64,000 nt of DNA from Bradyrhizobium sp. 170 (GCF_023101085.1 NZ_CP064703.1:7688001-7752000), one strand, 5' to 3'; shown: positions 1 through 9,182, counted from the stretch's first letter. Notes: generated from the sequence alone by a model not told the origin. Numbers and translations: made by a program.

Positions 1-912
1 AAGCCCGAGTGCGAAGAACGCGTCCGCAACCTGTTGCTGGTCGTTGATCACGCTTTCGGTGATCGGCTTGATGCCGTAGGACTGTCGCTTGAGCGCGACT
101 TCGACGACGGGCACGGAAAGCCCGATCGCAGGTGCAAGCTGCTCGGCGACGGCATGGATGTCGCCCTTGGCCCAATCGTCGACCTCGCTGAGCTGAGCGA
201 GCACGAGATCGATGATCTTCGGATCGCTCTCCACTAACTTCTTCGATGAGAAGTAGAACTGGTAGTTCGCGACGATGCCGGCGCCGTCGGCGAGCGTGCG
301 CGCGCCGGTGGCGGCTTCGGCGGCGGCCTGGAACGGATCCCAGATCACCCAGGCATCGACCGCGCCGCGCTCGAACGCCGCACGCGCGTCGGCCGGGGCG
401 AGAAACACCGGCTCGATCTCGGAATATTTGACGCCGGCCTTCTCCAGCGCCTTCACCAGCAGATAGTGAACGTTGGAGCCCTTGTTCAGCGCGACCTTCT
501 TGCCTTTCAGCTCGGCGACGGAGTTCAGCTTGCTGTCCTTCGGTACCAGGATCGCCTCGCCCTTCGGGGCCGGCGGCTCATAGGCGACGTACTGGATCGG
601 TGCGCCCGCGGCTTGGGCAAAGATCGGCGGCGCTTCGCCGGTGTTGCCGAAATCGATCGCGCCGACATTGAGCGCTTCGAGCAGCGGCGGACCGGACGGA
701 AACTCCGTCCACAGCACCTTGTAGCCGGCGGCCTTCAGCTTCTCTTCCAGAGTACCCTTGCTCTTGAGCAGCACCAGCTTGCCGTATTTCTGGAAGCCGA
801 TGCGAACCACCTTGTCTTGCTTGTCTTGGCCGTAGGAAGCGCCGACGGTCGCGGCGACCATGCTGATCGACAGCACGGCGCCGGCGAGCAAGCGTTGAAT
901 CAAACGCGTCAT
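1..912 (-). CDS. Aliphatic sulfonate ABC transporter substrate-binding protein (SsuA-like), C-terminus cut by window edge
   Basis: Periplasmic binding protein of the SsuA/TauA/NMT1 type, which captures sulfonates or related organosulfur compounds for an ABC importer. The first 304 codons are visible; the reading frame runs off the left edge without a stop. It begins MTRLIQRLLAGAVLSISMVA, a Sec signal peptide, followed by a mature start VVRIGFQKYGKLVLLKSKG. The family's ligand-binding blocks are present: FPSGPPLLEALNVGAIDFGN near residue 70 and AFERGAVDAWVIWDPF in the second lobe. It is closely similar in pattern to the next gene (935-1882), 22 bp upstream on the same strand, so the two look like tandem duplicates in one operon. 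The permease and ATPase are probably to the left of the window. The exact substrate cannot be told from sequence. Confidence 0.9.
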   Translation of the reverse strand, partial: MTRLIQRLLAGAVLSISMVAATVGASYGQDKQDKVVRIGFQKYGKLVLLKSKGTLEEKLKAAGYKVLWTEFPSGPPLLEALNVGAIDFGNTGEAPPIFAQAAGAPIQYVAYEPPAPKGEAILVPKDSKLNSVAELKGKKVALNKGSNVHYLLVKALEKAGVKYSEIEPVFLAPADARAAFERGAVDAWVIWDPFQAAAEAATGARTLADGAGIVANYQFYFSSKKLVESDPKIIDLVLAQLSEVDDWAKGDIHAVAEQLAPAIGLSVPVVEVALKRQSYGIKPITESVINDQQQVADAFFALGL

Positions 913-934
913 GAGTTATTTCCTTTGTTGGAAT

Positions 935-1882
935 TCAGCTTTGGGTATGGCGCCAGACGATGTCGCGCACGGCGATCGGCCTCGGGATCAGCCCGAGCTT
1001 GTGGAAGCGATCGGCGACCGCCTGCTGCGTCGTGACAATCTCGGCGGTGACCGGGCCGATCAGGAATGACGCGCGGTTGGCGGCGACGGTCTGGACCTCG
1101 AGCGGCACGCCGGTGACCGTGGCGAGCGCGCTGGCGACCTCGGCGCGATTGGCCTCGGCCCAGCGCGCGGCCTCCCCCAGGCCGTCGATCACCTCGCGGG
1201 TTTCCCGCACATGGGTGTTCGCGAAATCACGGTTGGCGAGGTAGAACGAATTGGTCTTGGCCACTTCATAGGCGTTGACGAGAATCCGGCCGTTCTGGCG
1301 CTTCTCGCCGATCGCAAAATATGGATCCCAGACCGCCCACGCCTCGATGCTGCCATTGGCGAACGCCGGCCCTGCATCGGGCGGCGTCAGATAGACCGGC
1401 GTGATATCCTCATAGGTCAGCCCGGCTTTCTCCAGCGTGGCGATCACCACGTTATGCGCACTGCTGCCCTTGGTGAATCCGACGCGCTTGCCCTTCAGGT
1501 CGGCAATGCTGCGAATGCCGGAATTGGCGGGAACGAGAATGCCCTGCCCGTTGGTGATCGGCGATCCCGCGACATAAACGATATTGGCATTGGCAGCCTG
1601 CGCGAAGATCGGCGGTGTATCGCCGACCGCGCCGAAATCGACGCTGCCGGTGCTCATGGCTTCCAGCAAGGGCGGCCCCGACGTGAACTCGATCCACTTG
1701 ACGCCGATTTGCTTGCCGGCGAACCGTTTCTCCAGCACAGCCTGCTGCCGCGCGATCACCAGCACGCCGGTCTTCTGGTAACCGATACGGACTTCCTTAA
1801 GGGATGCTTGCGCCTGCGCGCGCGACGACAGCGCAGCAATTGCGCCTCCAAACGACAATCCGAGAAACTCCCGACGTCTCAT
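935..1882 (-). CDS. Aliphatic sulfonate ABC transporter substrate-binding protein, Tat-type signal
   Basis: SsuA-family periplasmic binding protein of 315 residues. I start it at MRRREFLGLSFGGAIAALSS because AGGAGA lies 6 bases upstream; a longer frame reaches ATG 1903 without such a site. The N-terminus looks like a twin-arginine signal (RRREFLG, then a hydrophobic stretch ending in SRAQA), unlike the Sec signal of its neighbour. Family blocks are clear: VRIGYQKTGVLVIARQQ, FTSGPPLLEAMSTGSVDFGA, GDTPPIFAQA and EAWAVWDPYFAIGEK. It is the first gene of the minus-strand pair and lies head to head with a third family member at 2370. Ligand unknown; sulfonate or taurine is the best guess from family and context. 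Confidence 0.9.
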   Translation of the reverse strand: MRRREFLGLSFGGAIAALSSRAQAQASLKEVRIGYQKTGVLVIARQQAVLEKRFAGKQIGVKWIEFTSGPPLLEAMSTGSVDFGAVGDTPPIFAQAANANIVYVAGSPITNGQGILVPANSGIRSIADLKGKRVGFTKGSSAHNVVIATLEKAGLTYEDITPVYLTPPDAGPAFANGSIEAWAVWDPYFAIGEKRQNGRILVNAYEVAKTNSFYLANRDFANTHVRETREVIDGLGEAARWAEANRAEVASALATVTGVPLEVQTVAANRASFLIGPVTAEIVTTQQAVADRFHKLGLIPRPIAVRDIVWRHTQS

Positions 1883-2369
1883 TCCATATCTCCTGACGAT
1901 CATGCGCGCGACGCGGCGCGATCATGCGATGTCAGAATGATGGGACCGACCATCGAAGCTGTCGAGCGCCTGAAAGAAATAACGATGCGCGTTCTATCAT
2001 TCGACAAAGACACAACGCATTTATTGTTGGATGAATGATTGCGACGATATTTTTTCCCGCAGCACACACGATCGGAACCACGTCCAACGCTTCACGGCGC
2101 TGTGACTTTGTCCGCCAATCGCTTTGCGCAGTGAATGTCCGACGACATGATTCAAAGCACTAGTCGCGAGCTACTTGCTGCACAGTATTTAAGCGATAGC
2201 TGAGCTGTATACGATTTCGTTTCACAACAATGAATTCGAACGAATGATTCATTGCGACCTCACAACGCTATTCAGTCAGCCATTTCATTGACTGCGTTCC
2301 GCTTGCTCGTAGGCTTTGCGCATCGCCGATTTCGTTAGGCAACACGGCAGATATGGAAAGATCAAGAAC
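1883..2369. promoter_or_regulatory. Divergent intergenic region between two sulfonate-binding-protein genes, with inverted repeat
   Basis: No gene is visible in these 487 bases. They are clearly more AT-rich than the flanking coding DNA and must hold the promoters of both divergent transcripts. An inverted repeat AATGAAT-N11-ATTCATT lies at 2229-2253, about 117 bp before the plus-strand start. LysR-type regulators (CysB/Cbl/SsuR) commonly control such genes from divergent promoters; assignment of this site to one is inference. Confidence 0.4.
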
Positions 2370-3356
2370 ATGAAGGCAACCAAACTCGAATCGCGCGCCC
2401 GCGCGCGTCTCCGCCGCATCGGCGTAACGTTGTTTAGCGCGGTGGTCGGTGTGGCCATCACAGCATCCGCGCTGGCCGCAGACACGGTGACGCTCCGCGT
2501 CGGCGATCAGAAGGGCGGCAATCGCTCGCTGCTCGAAATCTCCGGATACGCGAAGGATTTGCCATACAGGATCGAATGGTCGGAATTTCCTGCTGCCGCG
2601 CCGATCCTCGAAGCGCTGAACGCAGGTGCGCTGGATGTCGGCTATACCGGCGACCTCTCGTTCCTGACCGTGTATGCGGCCGGCGCCCCGATCAAGGCCA
2701 TCGGCGGCACGCGCTCCGATGCCAAGACGCAAGCGATCCTCGTCCGCCAGGACTCGCCGATCAAGTCGGTCGCCGACCTCAAGGGCAAGCGTCTGGCCGG
2801 AACGCGCGGCGGCTGGGGCCAGTTCCTGATCGATGCGACGCTGGAGAAAGCCGGATACAAGATCGACGACGCGACCTTTGCGCCGCTCGGGCCGGTGGAC
2901 GCAAAGATCGCGCTCGTCGCCGGCTCGATCGACGCGTGGGCGGTGTGGGAGCCCTACGTGTCCTACGCCACGCTCAAGGACAACGCGCGGGTGGTTGCCA
3001 ACGGCGAGGGCCTGACGCCGACCGTCACCTTCATCGTGGCATCCGATAGCGCCATCGCAACCAAGCGCGCGGCCGTGCAGGATCTCGTGCAGCGGCTCAA
3101 CAAGGCCCGACTATGGTCGCTGGATCATCTGCCCGAATACGCAAAGAACACCGCCGAACTCACCAAACTTCCCGAAGACGTGCTGCTGAGTGCCTACAAG
3201 GCGCAACGCACCAGCCCGATCGCGATCGACGAAAACATCGTCACGGAAATTCAGGAAGCATCCGACCGAGCCACCCGCTACGGCATCCTGGCGAAGAAGC
3301 TCGATGTCAACAAGGCGGTCGATCGCAGCTTTACGGCAGCCGCAAATTCGAACTAA
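2370..3356 (+). CDS. ABC transporter substrate-binding protein, SsuA/NMT1 family
   Basis: Third binding protein of this locus, 328 residues from ATG 2370, chosen because GGAAAG lies 9 bases upstream and a Sec signal peptide follows (basic start, then LFSAVVGVAITASALAADTV). Mature part: VTLRVGDQKGGNRSLLEISG, then FPAAAPILEALNAGALDVGY and AGSIDAWAVWEPYVSYATL, the two-lobe signature of the family. It is more diverged than the two minus-strand paralogs (GDQKGG in place of GYQKTG), suggesting a different ligand. It is transcribed away from them and its stop lies 61 bp before the convergent monooxygenase at 3418-4626. No terminator is visible in that gap. Confidence 0.88.
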   Translation: MKATKLESRARARLRRIGVTLFSAVVGVAITASALAADTVTLRVGDQKGGNRSLLEISGYAKDLPYRIEWSEFPAAAPILEALNAGALDVGYTGDLSFLTVYAAGAPIKAIGGTRSDAKTQAILVRQDSPIKSVADLKGKRLAGTRGGWGQFLIDATLEKAGYKIDDATFAPLGPVDAKIALVAGSIDAWAVWEPYVSYATLKDNARVVANGEGLTPTVTFIVASDSAIATKRAAVQDLVQRLNKARLWSLDHLPEYAKNTAELTKLPEDVLLSAYKAQRTSPIAIDENIVTEIQEASDRATRYGILAKKLDVNKAVDRSFTAAANSN

Positions 3357-3417
3357 TGCCACGGGCGCGGCGCGATCCCTTCCATCGCACCGCGTCCGGT
3401 TCACTCCGCCGAAGCCA

Positions 3418-4626
3418 CTACCCCGCCGCCACTTTCGGCGGCGGTGAGACGCTCACCGCCAGCTTCCCGTAACGGTCCTTGAAGGCCTCGGTGTCGATCT
3501 CTTCGAGCTGGATCGCCCCGCTCATCACGCCTTTCTTCCACGCGTCATGCTCGGGGTCGTTCTGGAATTCCGGCATCACTTCCTTGCCGAACAGCTCAAG
3601 CGACTCGCAGATGTGCTCGTGGGTGTTCTTGCCGGCCTGGTTGAGCAGGATCACCTGATCGATGTGGGAAGCGCGGAAACGCCGCAGCTTCTTCCGGATG
3701 GTTTCCGGTGATCCGATCAGGCCGCCGCGCAGCGCCGCCTCCTGGGCTTCCGGATTCTCGCGCTTCCACTTGTTGTACTCACCCCACATGTTGACCGTGC
3801 CGGGATCCGGACGCTGCCGGTTCTGCGAGGCGCCGTAATAGCGCAACGCGAACTGGAAGAAGGTGGCGCCGTCGGCACGCGCCCGCGCTTCCTCGTCCGT
3901 CTTGGCGCACATGAAGAACGACACCAGCGCCATGTTCGGATTGATCTCGTAATCGGCGAGCTTCTTCAGCCGCTTGGTGATCGCGTTGTAATAGGCATGC
4001 ACCCAGGCATGCGCCGCGTCCGCGCTGACGAACTGGAAGCCGAGCGCGCCAAAGCCGTTCTCGCCGGCGCGCTCGATGGTCGGCAGTTGCGAGCAGGCCA
4101 TCCACAGCGGCGGATGCGGCTTCTGCACGGGTTTCGGCACCACGTTGCGCAGGGGAATGTCGAAATACTTGCCATGATGCTCGGTGCCGACTTTCGTGAA
4201 CATCGGAAAGATCGCCTGAACCGCTTCCTCGAACACCTCGCGCTTGGTTTCCATGTCGCGGCCGAACGGCGTCAGTTCGGTGATCGACGCGCTCTCGCCC
4301 ATGCCGAACTCGCAGCGGCCGTTTGACAGTAGATCGAGCACCGCGACGCGTTCTGCGACGCGGGCGGGGTGATTTGTCGTGAGCTGGAAAATGCCATGGC
4401 CGAGCCGGATGTTTTTGGTCCGCTGGCTGGCCGCGGCGAGAAAGGATTCCGGCGCAGGCGAGTGCGAATATTCTTCCAGGAAATGGTGCTCCACCACCCA
4501 GGCATGGTCATAGCCGAGCTGGTCGGCGGTCTCAAGTTGGGTCAGCGCGTTCTGGTAGAGCCGGAGCTCGTCGCCCTCTTCCCATGGGCGCGGCAGTTGC
4601 AGCTCGTAAAAGATGCCGAATTTCAT
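3418..4626 (-). CDS. LLM-class flavin-dependent monooxygenase (bacterial luciferase-like)
   Basis: TIM-barrel FMN-dependent monooxygenase of 402 residues. Start at MKFGIFYELQLPRPW with GGGAGGC 5 bases upstream; a frame four codons longer exists. Features of the luciferase-like superfamily: strand 1 MKFGIFYE, AWVVEHHFLEEYSHSP after the second strand, the LGHGIFQLTTNHPARVAERV block, FGMGESASITELTPFG, and a C-terminal LIGSPETIRKKLRRF segment typical of this class. Members oxidise alkanesulfonates, sulfones, nitrilotriacetate, alkanes or aldehydes using reduced FMN from a partner reductase. Location next to SsuA-like proteins makes an organosulfur substrate plausible, but the N-terminus does not look like SsuD itself. 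No flavin reductase is nearby. Confidence 0.88.
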   Translation of the reverse strand: MKFGIFYELQLPRPWEEGDELRLYQNALTQLETADQLGYDHAWVVEHHFLEEYSHSPAPESFLAAASQRTKNIRLGHGIFQLTTNHPARVAERVAVLDLLSNGRCEFGMGESASITELTPFGRDMETKREVFEEAVQAIFPMFTKVGTEHHGKYFDIPLRNVVPKPVQKPHPPLWMACSQLPTIERAGENGFGALGFQFVSADAAHAWVHAYYNAITKRLKKLADYEINPNMALVSFFMCAKTDEEARARADGATFFQFALRYYGASQNRQRPDPGTVNMWGEYNKWKRENPEAQEAALRGGLIGSPETIRKKLRRFRASHIDQVILLNQAGKNTHEHICESLELFGKEVMPEFQNDPEHDAWKKGVMSGAIQLEEIDTEAFKDRYGKLAVSVSPPPKVAAG

Positions 4627-4825
4627 GACGCCTCCCAAAACCGCTTGTTACGAACCGCTTGTTGTTTTCAGGCAGTGTATTCGCCATGCAACCCAAGTCC
4701 AGCCTCGACCGCGAAACAGCAATTCCGTGGCGCGGAAGCAGCCTTGCATGGAACGCGCGAATGGTTAGCTTTACGCTTCCGTTGAGTCGCGGCCTTCCGC
4801 CCGCTCTTCTCTTCATCTGGACCCA

Positions 4826-5941
4826 ATGACTACGTTCACGCCGCATCAGGATTCCGCGCTGAAGGCCGTTGCCGACTGGCTGAAGGCCAAGCCCGGCAGG
4901 GGCGGCACGCCGCCGGTGTTCCGGCTGTTCGGCTATGCCGGCACCGGCAAGACCACGCTCGCGCGCCACATCGCCGATGGCGTCGATGGCGAGGTGAAGT
5001 ATGCGGCCTTCACCGGCAAGGCGGCGCTGGTGATGCGCAACAAGGGCTGCGACAACGCCTCCACCATTCACTCGCTGATCTATCGCGCCAAGGAATCCGG
5101 CGTCGAGCAGCCGAGCTTCGAACTCTGGGACGATGCACCGGCCTCGAAGGCCAAACTGATCGTGATCGACGAATGTTCGATGGTCGATGCCGAACTCGGC
5201 CGCGACCTGATGTCGTTCGACTGTCCCCTGCTGGTGCTCGGCGATCCCGCGCAGTTGCCGCCGATCCAGGGCGGCGGCTTCTTCACGGACTGCGAGCCCG
5301 ACGCGATGCTGACCGAGGTGCATCGCCAGGCGCAGGACGACCCGATCGTGCGGATGTCGATGGATATCCGCGAGGGCCGCGAACTCGAAATCGGCCGCCA
5401 TGGCGAGAGCGAGGTGGTACCGCGCAGCGAGCTCGACCCGGATCGCGTGATGAGCGCCGACCAGGTGCTGGTCGGGCGCAACAACACCCGCCGTGCCTAC
5501 AACATGCGGGTGCGGCAGAAGCAGAACATCGAGGATCCCTTTCCGGTGGCCGGCGACAAGCTGGTCTGCCTGCGCAACAACCGCAAGAAGGGCCTGTTCA
5601 ACGGCGGGCTGTGGCGGGTGAAGTCGCGCACCCAGCCGCGCACGAAATCAAAAATCCTGACCATGCGGCTGTCGCCCGACGAGGAGTTCGGTCACAAGGT
5701 CACCAAGGTGTCGGTGCGCCATGATTGCTTCGAGGGCGGCATCGAGGCGATCCCGTGGGAGCAGCGCAAGCCGTATGACGAGTTCGACTACGGCTACGTG
5801 CTCACCGTGCACAAGTCGCAGGGCTCGCAATGGGACGACGTGGTGCTGTTTGACGAAAGCTTTGCGTTCCAGGACAGCCGGGCCAGATGGCTCTACACCG
5901 GCATCACGCGCGCGGCGAAGCGGCTGAGCGTGGTGGTGTAG
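4826..5941 (+). CDS. RecD-like/Dda-like ATP-dependent DNA helicase (AAA_30 plus UvrD_C_2)
   Basis: Superfamily 1B helicase of 371 residues, much shorter than RecD of RecBCD and closer in size to phage T4 Dda or the helicase core of RecD2. Visible motifs: Walker A GYAGTGKTT (residues 36-44), GKAALVM, Walker B LIVIDECSMVD (111-121), motif III LVLGDPAQLPPIQGG (about 137-150), then the C-terminal UvrD_C_2 block VLTVHKSQGSQWDD (325-338) and the YTGITRAAKRL arginine-containing motif near the end. Such proteins unwind DNA 5' to 3', probably in repair or replication restart. It stands alone: divergent from the monooxygenase with 199 bp between, and convergent with the caspase gene, stops 9 bp apart. 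Confidence 0.9.
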   Translation: MTTFTPHQDSALKAVADWLKAKPGRGGTPPVFRLFGYAGTGKTTLARHIADGVDGEVKYAAFTGKAALVMRNKGCDNASTIHSLIYRAKESGVEQPSFELWDDAPASKAKLIVIDECSMVDAELGRDLMSFDCPLLVLGDPAQLPPIQGGGFFTDCEPDAMLTEVHRQAQDDPIVRMSMDIREGRELEIGRHGESEVVPRSELDPDRVMSADQVLVGRNNTRRAYNMRVRQKQNIEDPFPVAGDKLVCLRNNRKKGLFNGGLWRVKSRTQPRTKSKILTMRLSPDEEFGHKVTKVSVRHDCFEGGIEAIPWEQRKPYDEFDYGYVLTVHKSQGSQWDDVVLFDESFAFQDSRARWLYTGITRAAKRLSVVV

Positions 5942-5950
5942 CGGCCGAAC

Positions 5951-7660
5951 CTACTTCCCCGCCACGAAGTAAAAATCCTCGCGCCCCGGCAGCGACCCGT
6001 AGGTGAACGGCTGCTGCGTGCGATTGGTGGCCTTCCAGACGTCGTCGCGGACGATGTCGAACAGCTTTCGCACTTCGATCTTCGGTTCCTTGATGACGCG
6101 CGCGAGTACCGTGGCGAACGGGCTGTTGGCGGCATCGCCGTCGAGCGCGGTCTCGCCGTGCTTGGCGGCATAGGCCACCATGAAGCCGGCTTCCGGCTCG
6201 ATGTTGGAGAAGCCGCGGTTGACCAGTTTTAGCGCAATCGTCCGCTGCATGGTCTTTTCAAAGGGATTGTCACGGCAGGCGTCGAGCATGACAAGCCTCA
6301 GCTTGCGAGCGCCGGCAACAGATGCGATCACCTGTTCAAGTGCGACCGCCTGCGTCTCCGCGTCGCTGTCGGCCTTCAGCCTGGCGTCGACTGGAATCAG
6401 ATAATTCACGCCGCCGATCTCCATGCCGTGACCGGCATAATAGACGACAGCCCAGTCCGCCTTCTCGGCCTCCATGCCGAATTCGTGCAGGGTGGCGAAA
6501 AATTTGTCCCGGCTGAGATCGGGCGCCACCGTCACCGTGGCAAAGCCAAGCTCGCGAAAGGTCGACGCGATCAGCTTGGCGTCGTGCGGCGGATTAGCCA
6601 GCGGAGCAACATTCCTGTAGGCGCCATTGCCGACGATCAACGCGACCTTGCGCGGCCCGGCCGGCGCTGATGGCGTGCCCTTGCCCGCCTGCGCAGGCGC
6701 CGCCGTGCCCAACAACGCCTCCAGCCGCTCCTTGGCGATACGGCGCGCCAGCGTGGTGTCGATGTCCTCGCGCCGCGCCGCAACGGCGCTGGCTGCCGAG
6801 CGATAGTCGGCACGTGCGGTGGCGATGTTGCGGCGTTTCTCGTAAAGTTGTCCGCGGCCGACATAGGCTCGAACGTAGTTCGGATTGGTCTTGAGCACCT
6901 GGTTGTAATCCTCGAGCGCGGCGTCGAGATTGCCCTTGCCGAGATGGGCGTTGGCGCGGCTTGTCAGCGTGTAGATCTGGTTCGGCGTTTTCACCAATGC
7001 CGCGTTGCAGTCGGCGATCGCTTCATCGAACTTGCCCATGCTGGTGTAGGTGATGCACCGGTAGGCCGGAACCTGCGGGCCATCGGGATTGACCTTCTGC
7101 GCTTCGGCGTAATCGGCGAGCGAGGCGTCATACAGCTTGAGCAAGCCCTCGACGCGGGCCCGGTTGTAGTGGTGGAGAAAGCGGCTCTGATCGTTGAAGA
7201 CGTGTTTGACCGCCAGGTTGAATTCATCGAGGGCCCGCTGCAGTTCTCCCCTGCGCATGAAGATCAGGCCGCGGTTGTTGTAGGCACTGCCGTACGTCGG
7301 ACGCAACTGCAGGCACAGGTCATAGTCGGCCAGCGCGCGCTCGTCGTCGCCCTTGTAGCTGTAGGCAATGCCGCGCGCGTTGATGACGCTGATATTCTGG
7401 GGCGCGATCTCGTGCGAGGCGGTGAACGCCGCGATCGCGCCATCGTAATCGCGCTTCTTCATCAGGCTGTCGCCACGAAACCAGAAGGCGGCGGCCCGTG
7501 AGGGGCCGGTGATCTTCTCGTCGGCGATCACGCTCTCGCAGGCCGCCAGGCGTGCGGCGGGTTCCGCCGTGGCGTTCCGGCAGGTTTCGACATCGCCGGC
7601 GGCCCGCGCGGGGCCGGCGGCAACAAGCATGACGAGACCCAGCAATAAGGCCCGCAACAT
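5951..7660 (-). CDS. Secreted TPR-caspase (C14 peptidase) protein
   Basis: Protein of 569 residues. I start it at MLRALLLGLVMLVAAGPARA, a Sec signal peptide with GGAG 10 bases upstream; a start seven codons earlier lacks a ribosome site. After the signal come several tetratricopeptide repeats (for example NARGIAYSYKGDDERALADY and AYVGRGQLYEKRRNIATA), about residues 60-290. The C-terminal third is a caspase/metacaspase p20-like domain opening with KVALIVGNGAYRNVAPL. The catalytic dyad is intact: His411 in VVYYAGHGME and Cys462 in MLDACRDNPF. This TPR-plus-caspase arrangement is common in Bradyrhizobium and other rhizobia; substrates are unknown. The signal peptide puts it in the periplasm. No partner gene is adjacent. 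Confidence 0.92.
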   Translation of the reverse strand: MLRALLLGLVMLVAAGPARAAGDVETCRNATAEPAARLAACESVIADEKITGPSRAAAFWFRGDSLMKKRDYDGAIAAFTASHEIAPQNISVINARGIAYSYKGDDERALADYDLCLQLRPTYGSAYNNRGLIFMRRGELQRALDEFNLAVKHVFNDQSRFLHHYNRARVEGLLKLYDASLADYAEAQKVNPDGPQVPAYRCITYTSMGKFDEAIADCNAALVKTPNQIYTLTSRANAHLGKGNLDAALEDYNQVLKTNPNYVRAYVGRGQLYEKRRNIATARADYRSAASAVAARREDIDTTLARRIAKERLEALLGTAAPAQAGKGTPSAPAGPRKVALIVGNGAYRNVAPLANPPHDAKLIASTFRELGFATVTVAPDLSRDKFFATLHEFGMEAEKADWAVVYYAGHGMEIGGVNYLIPVDARLKADSDAETQAVALEQVIASVAGARKLRLVMLDACRDNPFEKTMQRTIALKLVNRGFSNIEPEAGFMVAYAAKHGETALDGDAANSPFATVLARVIKEPKIEVRKLFDIVRDDVWKATNRTQQPFTYGSLPGREDFYFVAGK

Positions 7661-7925
7661 CGGCAGAACGCTCCGGCACATGGAATTTGGTCGCGGCGCG
7701 CGACCGGCGGTTCATTGTGGAAAGAGAGGCCCGCACCGGTCAAGCGTGACCGATCGCCCCTCCTTAAGGCCTTGCGCGGGCGCAGCTTTATTCACGAACT
7801 CGTGTGGCGCACGCCGTAACAATCCGCGGCCCACGCCGTATCTTGGGCATCGGAGAGAGTTGAGCCGATTGCGAAACGCCGATCCCGCTCTAGACTGCCC
7901 CCAACCATTGCCGAAAGAGGAAACC

Positions 7926-8645
7926 ATGTCCCCTCGCCATCTCAGCCACCTGTCGCTGTGCGCTGCCGCCATCGGCGCGCTGGCCATCGCCGCGGTCGCC
8001 ATCAGCCCGTCGCGCGCCTCGGAGGAAGCTGTCATCATTCCGGCCCCTGCCGTTGACGTCCAGGCGGCCGACGGCATCCAGACCGCCGTGATCGCCGGTG
8101 GCTGCTTCTGGGGCGTGCAGGGCGTGTACCAGCACACGGCTGGCGTGCTCAACGCGGTGTCCGGCTATTCCGGCGGCAGCAAGATGACCGCGAACTACAC
8201 CATGATCGGCACCGGCACGACGGGGCACGCCGAGGCGGTCGAGATCAAATACGACCCGAAGAAGATCAGCTACGGCAAGATCCTGCAGATTTTCTTCTCC
8301 GTCGTGCACGACCCGACGCAATTGAACCGCCAGGGCCCGGACACCGGCACGCAATATCGCTCGGCGATCTTCACCGCCAATGACGAGCAGAAGAAGGTCG
8401 CGGAGGCCTATATCGCCCAGCTCAACGCCGCCAAGGTGTACAAGAAGCCGATCGTGACCAAGGTCGGCCCGCTGCAGGCGTTCTACGCGGCGGAAGACTA
8501 TCACCAGGACTACCTGACGCTGCACCCGAACCAGCCCTATATTGTCTTCAACGACATCCCGAAGGTCGAGAACCTCAAGAAGATCTTCGCGGAGAACTAC
8601 ATTGAGAAGCCGACGCTGGTGAGCAAGGCGAAGGCCACCAATTAA
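7926..8645 (+). CDS. msrA: Peptide-methionine (S)-S-oxide reductase MsrA, exported form
   Basis: Reduces the S-epimer of methionine sulfoxide in proteins. It has 239 residues from ATG 7926, preceded by AGAGGA. The first 31 residues form a Sec-type signal (hydrophobic LCAAAIGALAIAAVAISPSR), so the enzyme is probably periplasmic. The catalytic motif GCFWG is at 59-63 with nucleophile Cys60, followed by the family blocks SGYSGG and TGHAEAVEIKYDP, FFSVHDPTQ-like FFSVVHDPTQLNRQGPD, and AEDYHQDYL. Nine bases separate it from msrB, so the two are one transcript ending at the hairpin at 9094-9128. The frame is open far upstream, but no ribosome site or conserved sequence supports a longer protein. 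Confidence 0.96.
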   Translation: MSPRHLSHLSLCAAAIGALAIAAVAISPSRASEEAVIIPAPAVDVQAADGIQTAVIAGGCFWGVQGVYQHTAGVLNAVSGYSGGSKMTANYTMIGTGTTGHAEAVEIKYDPKKISYGKILQIFFSVVHDPTQLNRQGPDTGTQYRSAIFTANDEQKKVAEAYIAQLNAAKVYKKPIVTKVGPLQAFYAAEDYHQDYLTLHPNQPYIVFNDIPKVENLKKIFAENYIEKPTLVSKAKATN

Positions 8646-8654
8646 GGAGGATAG

Positions 8655-9065
8655 ATGTCCGACACCAAAACATCCGGCAAGGTCGTCAAGAGCGAGGCCG
8701 AGTGGCGCAAGGAATTGTCGCCGATGCAGTACGCCGTGCTGCGCGAGAAGGCGACCGAGCGGCCGTTCTCGGGCGAATATGAGCACGAGCACCGCAAGGG
8801 CACCTATACCTGCGCAGGCTGCGGCCAGACGCTGTTCGAATCCGATGCCAAGTTCGACTCCGGCTGCGGCTGGCCGAGCTTCACCGCGCCCGCCGTGGAT
8901 AGCCATGTCGACGAAGAGCGCGATGTCAGCCACGGCATGATCCGCACTGAAGTCTTGTGCTCGAAATGCAACGGCCATCTCGGCCACGTCTTCCCCGATG
9001 GCCCCGGCCCGACCGGCCTGCGCTACTGCATCAACTCGGCCGCCTTGAAGCTGCAGCCGAAATAG
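8655..9065 (+). CDS. msrB: Peptide-methionine (R)-S-oxide reductase MsrB
   Basis: Reduces the R-epimer of methionine sulfoxide, complementing MsrA. It has 136 residues; AGGAGG lies 4 bases before the ATG. Zinc-binding cysteines are visible as CAGC (53 and 56) and CSKC (102 and 105), and the catalytic cysteine is Cys125 in [10 protein letters not shown]. The substrate-binding GCGWPSF block is at 70-76. Unlike msrA it has no signal peptide, so the operon appears to encode an exported MsrA and a cytoplasmic MsrB. Confidence 0.96.
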   Translation: MSDTKTSGKVVKSEAEWRKELSPMQYAVLREKATERPFSGEYEHEHRKGTYTCAGCGQTLFESDAKFDSGCGWPSFTAPAVDSHVDEERDVSHGMIRTEVLCSKCNGHLGHVFPDGPGPTGLRYCINSAALKLQPK

Positions 9066-9093
9066 TTCCAGTAGCGCTCGAACCTGTTCTTCA

Positions 9094-9128
9094 CCCCGTG
9101 CGACCAAGGGCTGGTCGCGCGGGGTTTT
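9094..9128 (+). terminator. Rho-independent terminator of msrAB
   Basis: Thirteen-base stem (CCCCGTGCGACCA at 9094-9106 with TGGTCGCGCGGGG at 9112-9124, one G-T wobble), 5-base loop and a run TTTTG directly after. It lies 28 bp past the msrB stop. Confidence 0.85.
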
Positions 9129-9182
9129 GTTTGTGGGACGCTTCCCGACCTACCCGGCGCGCAAACAAGGATGAATTTCGAC

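Noticed and set aside
5951..7660. Helicase plus caspase as an antiphage system
   Set aside because: The two genes are convergent, not an operon; the caspase protein is exported, and TPR-caspase genes occur alone in many rhizobia. Nothing here supports a defence pair.
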